DNA from: Bipolaris cookei
Taxonomy: Eukaryota > Ascomycota > Dothideomycetes > Pleosporales > Pleosporaceae
NCBI GenBank assembly: GCA_002286855.1
Contig: NRSV01000048.1
Location: 1-64,000 of the forward strand
Direction of reading: 5' to 3'
DNA: 64,000 nucleotides
A model generated the notes under the pieces. That model had not been told where the DNA came from. It worked only from the letters and a program-made list of their open reading frames with translations, and ran no database searches. Below are positions 54,653 through 64,000 of the stretch, one piece after another; position 1 is the first letter of the stretch, and the number at the start of each line of letters is the position of its first letter. A program made the translations under genes and the position numbers.

Positions 54653-56481
54653 ACGTCTAGGATGGGCGAGTTTGCCACGATGCCAAGACCCTACCAAACA
54701 TCACAACTATTATAGACTATCACAACACAGCTACAGTAGTAAATAGAAATCGTAGTAGGCTATTCTATTCAGAATCTATCGCTTCTACTTGTTTACATGT
54801 ACGCGTGTTATGCCCTCCCTCGCCGCAGCGCCTACAGTGCCTTTGCGACGGCTCACCCACCTCAGCGAGCGCTCACTTCTTTACCTTCTTCCCATCACTA
54901 CGCGCTCCAAACCCCCTTAGGGCTGCTAGTCGCTCTACCTCCTCTACTATTAGAGTCCCTTTCTTCTGAACTCACTTTCCTTTATGCGATTTTCGTCGCA
55001 TGGCGGCTTCATTAGCTGCTTCAAGCTCAGCGTTGCGCTTTTGCGACAACACCAGCTTATGCGCAATAATCGCAGCGCCTTTAGCCAGCTTTTCAAAGGC
55101 AACCACCATACTTGACGGTGAACTGTCTATATGCCTATGTATCCTCTGATTTACTAGCATCGATTGCGACCCTAGTTCTAGGGTATTGCTTGGGGTTTGC
55201 GACAGCCAGGGCAGATCTTCTGCAGCAGGTGGTGTTGGCGTTCGCAGCTTGACGTCGGGCTTCGATATCACCACCTCTGGGTCGTGTGGAACTAAGCCAG
55301 GGCCTCTAAACCCTTCTGAGATTTTGCCTTTTATGATAGTTTTGCTATAGGCCTGCTGGAAGGCTGGGAGGAACTCAATCTTCGTCATGTCGTTGATCCT
55401 GTTACGCATCATCTCCTCGGCTTGGCGCCCATACGCCCTCTTCAAAGGCGAAAAGGAGCCCACATCAGGTGGCTGTAGTAGATGAGAAGAATGCGGAGGC
55501 ATGTATAGAGTGATATTCTTTGCCTCCTTGCAGTATTGCTGGAAATCGAGCGAATTATGGCTCCCGTGACTGTCAAAGAATGAGTAGACGATAGCCTCCA
55601 ATACTACGCTCTTTCGTATGCCTGTCAAAGTGCTCCAACCACTTCAGGCCAAGCTCACTCGTTGACTGGCCGTTCTCGGAGACTGCAAAAACCTAATCTT
55701 GAGGTAGAATATCCTCCTTATACCAGACAGAGAGGTAGTGCTTGCCCTGAAAGATGATGAAGGGTGGGATCGCCCAGCTAGCTGCGCTGACACAAACCAC
55801 GCTGGTAACTCACTCCAGGTTGCCATACTATAAGGATTTCGGCTTTGATCGACGCTCAGAGGCTGTGGCTACTGCTGTCGCATTGTGCATGCCCATCATG
55901 AAGCCAGTGTCATCGAAATTGTACGTGTTGTTATCCTGGATCCCATACTTGGCTTTGGTATTCTGTGCAAGGCGGAACCAGCCCTGCACTAGCTCAGGAT
56001 CTTCACAGAGAGCTCTCTTATAGTTGTACTTTCGATTAAAATTTGTTCGAAGCTCTGGGCGACGCTTTACAAAGGACTTAGCCCAGTTTTGGCCAACAGG
56101 CTCGCGGTTGCGAGCAGCCAGCAAAGAATCAGCTAGATCTTTGACAGTAGAGAGGCGTACTGGAAATCCTCGCCATTCAAGGTCCATAATATAGTCACAA
56201 ATCGTCTCCTCTTCTGTCACAAGGAGTCTCATTGAGTTAGGTGTGGAATCTTGTCGAGAGAGCTTTCCAGCACGTCGTCGTCTTAATGTACTTTCAGCCA
56301 CACTGTAGATTGCTCCAGCACGTGGAATGCCAAGTATCGCGTCACGTTGGATAGAAATTAATGCAAGCTATATTTGAGATTATTTTGAAGAGTTTTGCAC
56401 GTTGTTAGTTTGAGACATCGCGTGTAGTAGTCAAAGTTGATGGGGTCTTGGCATGTCCGGTCACTCGTCCGTCCCAGACGT
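54653..56481 (-). mobile_element. Fot1/pogo-type DNA transposon, inactive copy 2 (1,829 bp)
   Basis: Inverted ends align without gaps for about 40 bases: ACGTCTAGGATGGGCGAG from 54653 and ACGTCTGGGACGGACGAG read inward from 56481, both reaching ATGCCAAGACCC. TA flanks both ends (54651-54652 and 56482-56483). The end sequence begins ACGT as in copy 1 and shares the CCAAG core, but the two elements differ widely, so they are related families rather than recent duplicates. The single transposase gene on the minus strand is broken. The element sits downstream of the AA7 oxidase gene. Confidence 0.9.
54765..56418 (-). pseudogene. Fot1/pogo transposase, degenerate (copy 2)
   Basis: The remnant starts at ATG 56418 and ends near TAG 54765. 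The DNA-binding half is mostly open (STLRRRRAGKLSRQ, GFPVRLSTVKDLADSL, FNRKYNYKRALCEDP). The catalytic core is in pieces: YNFDDTGFMMG, then after shifts SFFDSHGSHNSLDFQQYC and SHLLQPPDVGSFSPLKRAYG, so all three catalytic Asp positions survive. The C-terminus SNTLELGSQSMLV and KGAAIIAHKLVLSQ leads past a TGA to an intact-looking zinc knuckle CRRCGEGGHNTRTC. Several stops (TAG, TGA) sit where CAG or CGA would fit, as repeat-induced point mutation produces. Confidence 0.85.
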
Positions 56482-56483
56482 TA

Positions 56484-57104
56484 TGATATCCACCTAAACG
56501 CTTGTTCTTTGATCTTAACTTTTGCTGGCTCGAAGTAAGTCTGGTCAAACTCATTCTCTCCCCTTTTATTAGGTTTTTTTAAGACAAGACTATTTAGACC
56601 CCCAGCTTCGGTATGTTGCACGATAGTTCTCTAGACTGTTTCCCCGCCCTCAAAATGCGGTGATGAACCTTTAACGACCGGTCTCTGGGCCATTCAAGCA
56701 ACATTATTAAAGCATCCAGGTATTCCCAGCATGAAAGGAGCGGGCTGTGGCGGCCACCCAACAGGCGTACTGAACATGTTAGGTGGCTGAATGCCAGAGC
56801 ATGATTTGAACGCATTAATCAGGCAATTCAAAAGTTACATCTGCTACAACCCCTGTGCTTTCCTTCTCTCTCTTCATCCTTTCTTCCCGACTCCATCTTT
56901 AATAAAAGACTTCCGTCTCGATATTAAACAAGCCACCGGTATTACGAATTCCGCTGGGGTGTGCAAAAAAAGGCTCCCTAAAAAGCGACGGCAAGGGTCA
57001 CGATTTCCCTTGATGTCTTGTGAAAAAAAGTACGAGTTGGAAACGGCCTTTTTTTAGCCGCGGGTTGTATGTAAGCTTCTTTGTTTTGCCTCTTGGGATG
57101 ATTT
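56484..57104. other. Intergenic, no gene seen
   Basis: 621 bp between transposon copy 2 and the Zn2Cys6 gene stop; nothing recognised. Confidence 0.5.
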
Positions 57105-57689
57105 TCAACAATCAGCTGAGGAAGCGGCCTTGCTCTGCTCGGGACCGGTAGCGGCAGCGGCAGCGGCAGTAGTGGTGGGCTCAGCCGCAGACAAGGCATG
57201 GTAGTACTCTGGATCCGGGTTGAGCAAGTGGGCAGGAATGCCCGAGACAAGGGGGAGGGTATACTGATACTTGACATCCGGGTCCGGATTTGACGGGTTG
57301 AGCTGCATGAGCAAGTCTGCCTCTTTGATACGCCTGAGTACATCCTTGACGTCAGTTCCCATCTTGATGCGGCGCAGGATCTCGAGCGACTCATCGTCTG
57401 GCCTTATCTTTATGAGATTGAAGAGTTCGGCGTAGGCTTCGTTTTCAGCGTGCAGGGCGTCGTATTTTCGCTTCAGCGCTTGGCCCTGGGTTTCCGCTGA
57501 GCGAGTCGCATAGTGGCACGAGGTGGAGCGCTTGGTGCACTCGAGACACACGGGACGGTCCCCGTTGCATCGTATCTTGCGTACTCGACACTGGTCGCAG
57601 GCCGACGCGACGCGGTCTCGCGGCAGCGGAGGAAGGGGCTCGTTTCGTGGTCGCGTGGCTGACGGGAGGAGTGGTCGCAGAGGGCGCAT
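57105..57689 (-). CDS. Small Zn2Cys6 transcription factor
   Basis: A single exon of 194 residues. The zinc cluster is C31-x2-C34-x6-C41-x6-C48-x2-C51-x6-C58, within CDQCRVRKIRCNGDRPVC, the fungal Gal4-type DNA-binding domain. It is followed by a short basic linker and a coiled-coil-like helix (QALKRKYDALHAENEAYAEL) for dimerisation. The middle carries RIKMGTDVKDVLRRIKEAD. There is no fungal-specific middle homology domain, so the protein is much shorter than typical family members; it may be a complete short regulator or repressor. The tail is an Ala-rich low-complexity stretch. No target can be inferred from neighbours. Confidence 0.88.
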   Translation of the reverse strand: MRPLRPLLPSATRPRNEPLPPLPRDRVASACDQCRVRKIRCNGDRPVCLECTKRSTSCHYATRSAETQGQALKRKYDALHAENEAYAELFNLIKIRPDDESLEILRRIKMGTDVKDVLRRIKEADLLMQLNPSNPDPDVKYQYTLPLVSGIPAHLLNPDPEYYHALSAAEPTTTAAAAAATGPEQSKAASSADC

Positions 57690-59142
57690 GTTTTGGCAAA
57701 CGGCTCTCGCGCGAGCGATGGGGGGACGGGATTATTTTTTGTTTACTGATCTCGAGACTTGGAGATGATTAGACCTAGATCCCAGAGATCGAGTTTCTAA
57801 ATATCTATTTCCCATGGTTATGCAGTCTTTGGATAGCGTAAAAGGAATTTTGATTGTCGATTGGGATACGGCAATTCGTCCCGCCAATCAGATATCTCCA
57901 TTTCCCCATTTCCAGGTAGACGTCAGCCATTGCCTGCGAACTGTCGCCTTTTCCTCTTGGGACAATCTACCACGCACACTTTGTCATTGCTCTTCAAGTC
58001 ATACATTCAACATGTCCTGACTTGCATGCTTGTGCTGTTATAGCCCATGATTATATCAAGTCCCTTTTCTTTCCCAGCCAGTTCACTGCCTCTTCCCTCC
58101 ATGGTGTGTTTCACTTCCCTGTAGCTTTAAGTGGAGGGCTGCACAACAAGCGCATGCAGAAGCCCACTCTTTGCGGCTTCTAGCGTTAACAACTCAAGTG
58201 TAGCGGGCACATAGCAATTCATGGTCGGATCTCTCTCCGGTAAACAAGTGTCCTCTCCCAATATGCGGCTTTTTTCTATGCAGGACATTTGTCATTGAAG
58301 ATTACAGTTGAGTGGGCCATTTTTTCTTCAATCGATTACGACAGTGGCTTGTGACTTTGCAGAGTCTACATGGTAGTCTGGCGATGGTCCAAGACGCGAC
58401 TTGATTGTTCGACGATACTTACGTTAGTAGTATTCGGTCTTTATCCCCGCGTTAAGCGCGCACCAAGGGATCTTGCTGGCTCCCAAATTCACTCGGCATT
58501 GAAGACCGCTACTAGCGATTACAAGACGGCAAGATATGGCCGCTGCTCTTGTTCTGGATCCAATTGCAATGGTTCACAAGAGCACGTAGCGTGTGGAGAT
58601 GCGCGACAGCACTTGGGATGCTAATCACGGACAACCGTGCGTCCGCTAGATGTATAAACCGGGCATGTCACGCAGCATTGATTCATTGGCTGGATACTCT
58701 TCCGGATTTCCCTGTACATTTGGCTTTATAAAGTCTAGTAACGTTTGATTGCACCGCCATGCTTCAAGGCCTCTCCCGTCTGCACTTGACTCTATTCTCG
58801 TTGGATGCCATCTCAGAGATTTCTTGTAGACACTGGGCCTTGTACCGCAACAACTGGCGAACATTGTACGCCAGTGTCTTGCATGCCATTCGGGCCGTCT
58901 GCATTCATCGGCCAAGATGCGCGAGCTCAAAGTGGTGTGATATCAAGGACAAACATGGATTCCGAGCGATCATCAGGACCAATCTATCCACATCACCGTG
59001 CTGAAGTGCATTCCTCTTTGAAAAGGCCTGCTGTCGGACTATAGGATGAGCATTGTGGAACGCCTTCCAGGCCAATTCCACCTTCGGTATTCTGAAATGA
59101 CTGATCTGCCATCGTGTAAAAGCTTAATCCGCTCTGTACTAA
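57690..59142. other. Intergenic, no gene seen
   Basis: About 1.45 kb between two minus-strand genes, covering the Zn2Cys6 promoter and the HD gene 3' flank. Small frames here carry no recognisable feature. Confidence 0.5.
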
Positions 59143-59838
59143 TCAATGTAGCATGAAGCTCAAGCGTGTCTCCTCTTCCCACTCCTTTGCAAATTCCTTT
59201 AGTACATTATGCCTTCTCCTCGCCATGTCTTTGCCAGTAGCTGTCTTCATCATTCCTGCGAGATTGTATAACTTTTCGCCAAAATGGCTGACCGCTTTGT
59301 CCATGGGCTGCTCGGGCATCTTTGCTGCTCCGAAAGAGAAGCATCGGGCTATTCCAACGGCACCAATGGCGTCGAGGCGATCGGCGTCCTGCACGATAGC
59401 GAGCTCCGGATACTGCCCAATCACTGAAGCGACGCGAGCAGGGTCGCGGACCTCGTTCGTATAGGAAACGTTCTTTACAATAGTTTGAACCTTTCGAGCC
59501 AGTTCAATCGATGCTCCGTGTTGAAGCAGTGTGTTGGCAATTTGGTTCTCGACGTCTTCGCCTGGTTTCGCATACTTGTGATCGCCCACGTCGTGCAAAA
59601 GGGCGGCGAGGAACAGTGAAGTAGTGTCATAAGCCACAGAAGAGTTGGACTTTAGCTCGGCTTGTAATATTTGGTTGGTATTGGACAAGACGCGCAGGAT
59701 GTGTTGGTAGTCGTGTGAGTTGTCGTAGTTTGACATGTACTCGTGGACGAATGAATTGATTGATACAAGGAGCTTCTTGTCGCTGTCCTGAATGGGTACC
59801 TGCGGAACAAGGAGGGCAGTATGACCGTTACTCGCCAT
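59143..59838 (-). CDS. HD-domain phosphohydrolase (YedJ/YpgQ-like)
   Basis: A single exon of 231 residues from ATG 59838. The metal-binding set of HD phosphohydrolases is complete: H42-D43 and H46 in NSHDYQHILRV, H82-D83 in AALLHDVGDHKYA, and D151 in VQDADRLDAIG. The conserved stretch GAVGIARCFSFGA and the C-terminal helix MMKTATGKDMARRRHNVLKEF fit the bacterial YedJ/YpgQ group and their fungal homologues. These hydrolyse phosphate bonds of nucleotides or similar small molecules; the substrate of the fungal proteins is not known to me. No signal peptide is seen. A diverged paralogue lacking the metal ligands lies at 46352-47218. Confidence 0.9.
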   Translation of the reverse strand: MASNGHTALLVPQVPIQDSDKKLLVSINSFVHEYMSNYDNSHDYQHILRVLSNTNQILQAELKSNSSVAYDTTSLFLAALLHDVGDHKYAKPGEDVENQIANTLLQHGASIELARKVQTIVKNVSYTNEVRDPARVASVIGQYPELAIVQDADRLDAIGAVGIARCFSFGAAKMPEQPMDKAVSHFGEKLYNLAGMMKTATGKDMARRRHNVLKEFAKEWEEETRLSFMLH

Positions 59839-60412
59839 GGTGGAAACAGGACCAATTGCTTTGTGTTCGTGTATGTTCTCGCAATCAGATGGACGCGTGA
59901 AGATGGAAGATGGATTTTCTTCTTCGCGAAGTCACGTGCCAGGCAGATCTATTCCTAAGCCACATCTGGTGTTCCTTTTAGCCAGACGCGCTACTGTATG
60001 CCGACTTGTTCTAAAGGTGCAGTTGACCAGATTCAAGAAGAAGAGAAAGAGGCTGCTATTGATAGTGATGTGCAACGATGAAAGAGCCGAATTCCGTGGA
60101 TGGTGGAGACACCCCTTTGTTTTACATACATCTTTGGCCAGTAGCAATACCCATGACCTGAAATGAACTAAACATTGAATAAGGCTTGTATCACTTGGGT
60201 GCAATGTCTTCTGGGGTGGAGCTGCAATGATGTTGCGGAAGTGTCATCCGGGGTAGTAACCGTGGGAGCCTCGGTACTTTACCGGGCACGCGATAACGAG
60301 TCCATGACTTCACCCTGCCCCGACTCCTGTCCTCACGTGCATACACCAACACCACGACGTACACGTCGCACAAGCGCCACCTTTCAGCGCGCTGGCTGAG
60401 GCGACTGCAGCC
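59839..60412. promoter_or_regulatory. Divergent upstream region, HD gene / PEX16
   Basis: 574 bp between divergent start codons. A tract near 60020-60050 is A/G-rich; no factor site was assigned. Confidence 0.4.
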
Positions 60413-61711
60413 ATGTACAAGCAAGCAACGCAAAAGACGGGCGAAGTGCTGTCACTGCCCCCGAGATGGCTGGGCATATACTCGGACTTCATCACCAAAA
60501 ACAGCAGCGCTGTGACGCAGATTGAGTCTGCGCTGCGTTCGCTGACATATATCATTCCGGGTACGCATGGCTCAATGGGACTACTTTCTGGCACGATGCT
60601 AACAAGACCTAGGACGCTTCCGGGAATCCGAAATCGCATCAGAGTCTCGTATGTTGCGCGCTCGTTGGCGGCGCGTCTCCTTCAACTGACACATGAATAG
60701 TTCACAGCGGCGTCCAGGTCCTTTCGTTATATCACGACTCTCTCCTCTCCAAAGCTATGGCGCAGATGCCAGGGACGCGACGACACCCTGTCACCCCGCA
60801 CCATCGATACACTAAGTTCTGGACACAGCACTCGCCCACGTATAAGCGAATCGCGCTAGTACTCCAGATGATTCAATATACCGAGTTGCTATGGGAGATG
60901 GCAGCCAAGAGGAAGGGCGAGAAGGTGCGATGGCGGGTCGTGGTGTTGCTGGAAGTAGTAAAGGCAGTATGCCGATTGCTGCTGCTCCGACTGACAAACT
61001 CCCGCCCTCTCCTATCACCCCCGCTCCCTCAGCGGGAAATTGACCCGAGCTCGCTTGAAGAGTCGTCGGCGTCGGCGGATGGCATGGACACACCACCAAG
61101 CGAGCGTTCGGTCGAGGCTGAGAACTGGGCAATGCCCAGGACTGGTCTGTCGATGCCTAGTTTGCCAGATTCTTCAGACATTTCGAGTTACCTCCTCTCC
61201 AAGGTACTTACAGCAGACGACATCAAACCACCCAAGGCGCTTCTGCACCGAGTGAGTGGAAAGGGCGAGCTTGCCGAGGTACTTTACATTCTGCGACCTG
61301 TTGCCTACGCCTTGGCCATGCAGCACTTTAGCGGCGACAGGAAGAGCTGGCGGCCGTGGTTGATTGGCGTGAGCATCGAGTACGGTGCACGCCAACTAGC
61401 CAAGAAAGATTTCCAGGAGCGCTTGGCTGGAGGACTCCGTGGTTTGACTGGCTTAGAGAGAGAAGAGCTACGTAAGCGGGGCTGGTCTATGGGTTGGTGG
61501 GCCATGCGCGGCGCATTCTACGAGAACATTACTAAGTAAGTCATGTCGAATTCTGGGCATAGTAGATACAACTAACAATGCACCTAGGTCCTGGATCCAC
61601 TCGATAACCTCCAAGATCAAGGGCAAGCCTCTTCTCGACATGGTTGGTGGTGTTATCGAAGACTACGAGTTCCTCTGGGATCAGTACTACTTCCCGACTG
61701 CTACTCTATGA
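60413..61711 (+). CDS. PEX16: Peroxisomal membrane protein PEX16
   Basis: Four exons (60413-60560, 60613-60648, 60701-61535, 61588-61711; introns 52, 52 and 52 bp) give 380 residues. Pex16 helps insert membrane proteins into peroxisomes and, in filamentous fungi, affects Woronin bodies and peroxisome number. Typical segments are WLGIYSDFITKNSSAVTQIE and SLTYIIPGRFRESEIASES near the N-terminus, VQVLSLYHDSLLSKAM, a long helix RIALVLQMIQYTELLWEM, LLHRVSGKGELAEVLYILRP, and the C-terminal YGARQLAKKD and RGWSMGWWAMRGAFYE. The 36-nt exon 2 is required for GRFRESEIASES. A Ser/Pro-rich insert at about residues 180-225 is common in fungal forms. Confidence 0.92.
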
Positions 61712-62239
61712 TCTGTCTTGTCTACGTGTAGGTTGATATGATGCGGTGATGCTTGAAACGGGGCTTCAATGTCACGGAATAGTATTGCAGCCTCGTTTGC
61801 CGTAGTATTCGCCTTTATTTTCTCTGTTTTCGTTGTGTTCTTTTTGAGATACTCCGAGGCCATTGCACGGTCTTGGTCCAGTTTGCGCTTCTGTTCTGCA
61901 GGTCTGCAGTATGTACTAGTACACCTCCTTGAGATACCAATGTTTGAACGTTATGTGGTTTGTGTAGCTACGAGTACTGTATGCAGTGGTGACTTAAAGT
62001 TGTGTATAATTCTGGGGCTCGTTGTGTCGCACACTGACGCAGTGCCGGGTGAGCTATGGTAGCGCGGAGCTCTGACCCACTCACCATCTCACAGTTCCGA
62101 AAGCTTAGTACGTAAATGGCCATCGCAGAGCCGCATCAACAATAACGACATCATCTCGCCCCGTCAACACTCACGACTGCCATCTTCTTTCTCAGACAAC
62201 CGACAGAAACATTGGCTACACTGGGTACACGTGATCAGG
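61712..62239. other. Intergenic, PEX16 3' flank and RPN8 promoter
   Basis: 528 bp between two genes in the same orientation; nothing further recognised. Confidence 0.5.
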
Positions 62240-63521
62240 ATGCCCGCCACCACAGCAGAAACGCTGTCACTAGTGACCCGCAACGTCTCGGTCGCGCCTC
62301 TCGTGCTTCTTTCGGCAGCAGACCACTACGGCCGACAAGCAAAGGGCACCAAGAGGAGAGTAGTCGGTGTGCTTCTTGGGCAAAATGACGGCAAGAACGT
62401 ACGCGTATCCAACAGCTTTGCGGGTATGTAGCCCCTCCCAAGACGTAGTTTGCCGCCTGAGCAATTCGCCCCGAGGGCGGGGAAGCGTTGTGTGTATGAG
62501 CTAACTTTGGGCTGCAGTGCCATTCGAGGAAGATGAAAAGGACCCATCGGTGTGGTTCCTGGACCACAACTACGTCGAGTCGATGAACGACATGTTCAAG
62601 AAGATCAACGCGCGGGAGAAGCTCATCGGCTGGTATCATACGGGGCCCAAGCTGAGGGCATCGGATCTCGAGGTCAACGAGCTGTTCAAGCGCTACACAC
62701 CAAACCCGCTACTAGTCATTATTGACGTACAGCCCAAGGAGGTGGGGGTGCCGACAGATGCCTACTTTGCGGTCGAGGAGATTAAGGATGTGAGTGCACT
62801 TGGATCAGCGGGGTTATTGTTGCAACGGCAGTAATGCACCCGGTGGGGTGATGTGTATGGAAGACGATGCTAATTCTACTTCTAGGACGGCACAACGACC
62901 TCCAAGACGTTTGTGCACACGCCGTCAATAATCGAGGCCGAGGAGGCGGAAGAGATTGGTGTCGAGCATCTCCTCCGTGACATCCGCGACGTGGCTGTCG
63001 GCACGCTCTCGACACGCATAACCTCACAACTACAGTCGTTGCAAGGCTTACATCTACGGTTACGAGACATTGGGCAGTATCTACAAAAGGTCCTTGACGA
63101 GGATCTGCCCGTGAACCACGCGATTCTTGGTAATCTCCAAGATGTGTTTAACTTGTTGCCTAACCTGTCGACACCCAAGGCTGCACCAGTAGGTGGTGCG
63201 ACCAATGGCGTGGGAGCAGCGGCGGGTCAAGCGGGCGGTGTGGACAATGGCGAGCTTGCGCGGGCCATGAGCGTCAAGACGAATGACCAACTCATGGCGA
63301 TTTACCTGTCGAGCTTGATCCGGGCCATTACGGCGTTCCACGACCTGATTGAGAACAAGATCCAAAACAAGCAGCAAGCAGAGGACAAGGAGGCCAAGAA
63401 GGAGGAAGGCAAGGAAGGGGATAAGGAGGCCAAGAAGGAGAGCGACAAGGCGAGCGGTGAGGCCAAGGAAGGGGACAAGGGTAAAGAAAAGGGCAAGGAG
63501 GAGCCCAAGAAGAAGGGTTGA
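62240..63521 (+). CDS. RPN8: 26S proteasome lid subunit Rpn8
   Basis: Exons 62240-62423, 62518-62789 and 62886-63521 (introns 94 and 96 bp) encode 363 residues. Rpn8 pairs with the deubiquitinase Rpn11 in the proteasome lid. The MPN domain covers about 12-150: VLLSAADHYGRQ, RRVVGVLLGQNDG, FLDHNYVESMNDMFKKIN, LIGWYHTGPKLRASDLEVNE and NPLLVIIDVQP. The zinc-binding HxH of active JAMM enzymes is absent (YHTGPKLR), as expected for Rpn8. The C-terminal half has the lid-bundle helices (HLLRDIRDVAVGTLSTRIT, ILGNLQDVFNLLPNL, AIYLSSLIRAITAFHDLI) and ends in a Lys/Glu-rich tail, longer than in yeast but usual in filamentous fungi. Confidence 0.96.
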
Positions 63522-64000
63522 AGAGGGTGAGCGAGTGAGGCGAGTGAGGCGAGTGAGGCGAGTGAGGCGGAGAGATGATTATGAGGATGATGGGGCTTTG
63601 TGGTCAACCAGGTGTACTAGTGTACAATAGCCCCTTGTAGCCTTTTTTTGGGGGGGGAGGGGGGGAGGGGAAGAAGAGAGACATTGTTAAAAGAGTAGAG
63701 AGGGAGGTGTTTCTCTCTCTTTCTTCTCTACATGACCTTGGCATGATTAGATATGAAATGAACAAAGGACATGATGTTACTACGCTACTGTGTGGAATGT
63801 ATTGCACAATCTTGGCATGAAGATGGCCAGAGTGTTGTGTTTGAAACGAGTACTAAATAAGATGGTGATATTGCTGTATTGCCTGAGCATGTGTGATGAA
63901 AGGGGAGGGAGAGGGGAACATGGTATTTTTTTTTAAATAAAAAAGGGTATATCATTGGTTCATTTGATTGCGTTGAATCAATGCCTTGCTATGAAACAAG
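63522..64000. other. RPN8 3' flank with short tandem repeat
   Basis: No gene seen. Four copies of the 9-bp unit GCGAGTGAG lie at 63531-63566, just after the RPN8 stop, followed by poly-G/GA-rich sequence near 63650-63690 and an A-rich stretch near 63930-63945. Confidence 0.6.

Noticed and set aside
1..64000. CRISPR arrays, tRNA or rRNA genes
   Set aside because: No regularly spaced repeats were seen, and no sequence with both tRNA promoter boxes and a cloverleaf was found by eye. A covariance-model search would be needed to exclude a tRNA.

Overview
This window is fungal nuclear DNA. Most genes are interrupted by GT-AG introns of about 48-115 bp, gene density is about one per 2.5 kb on both strands, and the products (SPX-VTC polyphosphate polymerase, Zn2Cys6 factor, ADP/ATP carrier with RRRMMM, PL1 pectate lyase, AA7 oxidase with a chitin-binding module, Fot1/pogo transposons) are those of a filamentous ascomycete. 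A Dothideomycete of the Pleosporales is my best inference; the genus cannot be fixed from the window.

Layout. 1-1112: 3' end of a Ty1/copia retroelement with the start of its LTR, then a decayed small Cys-rich gene. 1914-6364: amidase, an MMTAG2-domain RS-rich protein and Mediator subunit MED6 (the last two divergent). 6510-8365: a dead Fot1/pogo DNA transposon with terminal inverted repeats and TA target duplication. 9418-11319: Ksp1/Ran1-type kinase with a very long pyrimidine-rich leader, then 2.4 kb without genes. 14993-17029: enolase-phosphatase E1 with four unusually long introns. 17357-28179: alpha/beta hydrolase, SEC22, ASX-homology protein, pectate lyase, a proline-rich disordered protein, and the mitochondrial ADP/ATP carrier. 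29364-31631: large secreted S41/CPAF-like peptidase. 34561-40208: VTC4-like polyphosphate polymerase and a seven-exon CENP-I/Mis6 kinetochore gene. 41946-47218: an orphan protein, a serine palmitoyltransferase small subunit, a mitochondrial GGQ release-factor-like protein and an HD-fold protein that has lost its metal ligands. 47488-54441: a proline-repeat secreted protein, an ankyrin-like protein, a small secreted protein of unknown family and a CBM18-AA7 oxidase. 54653-56481: a second dead Fot1/pogo element. 57105-63521: a small Zn2Cys6 factor, an intact HD phosphohydrolase, PEX16 and RPN8.

I see no biosynthetic cluster, CRISPR array or defence island; the genes are mostly independent housekeeping loci mixed with secreted proteins suited to plant-wall or host interaction (pectate lyase, AA7 oxidase, secreted peptidase, two Cys-containing secreted proteins). 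Many genes were rebuilt by joining exons by eye across canonical splice sites with preserved reading frame; 5' ends of a few (ASX-homology protein, orphan at 41946) remain uncertain. The most unusual items are the catalytically dead HD paralogue lying 12 kb from an intact one, the two transposon copies whose ends and zinc knuckles can be aligned, and several unclassified secreted proteins.
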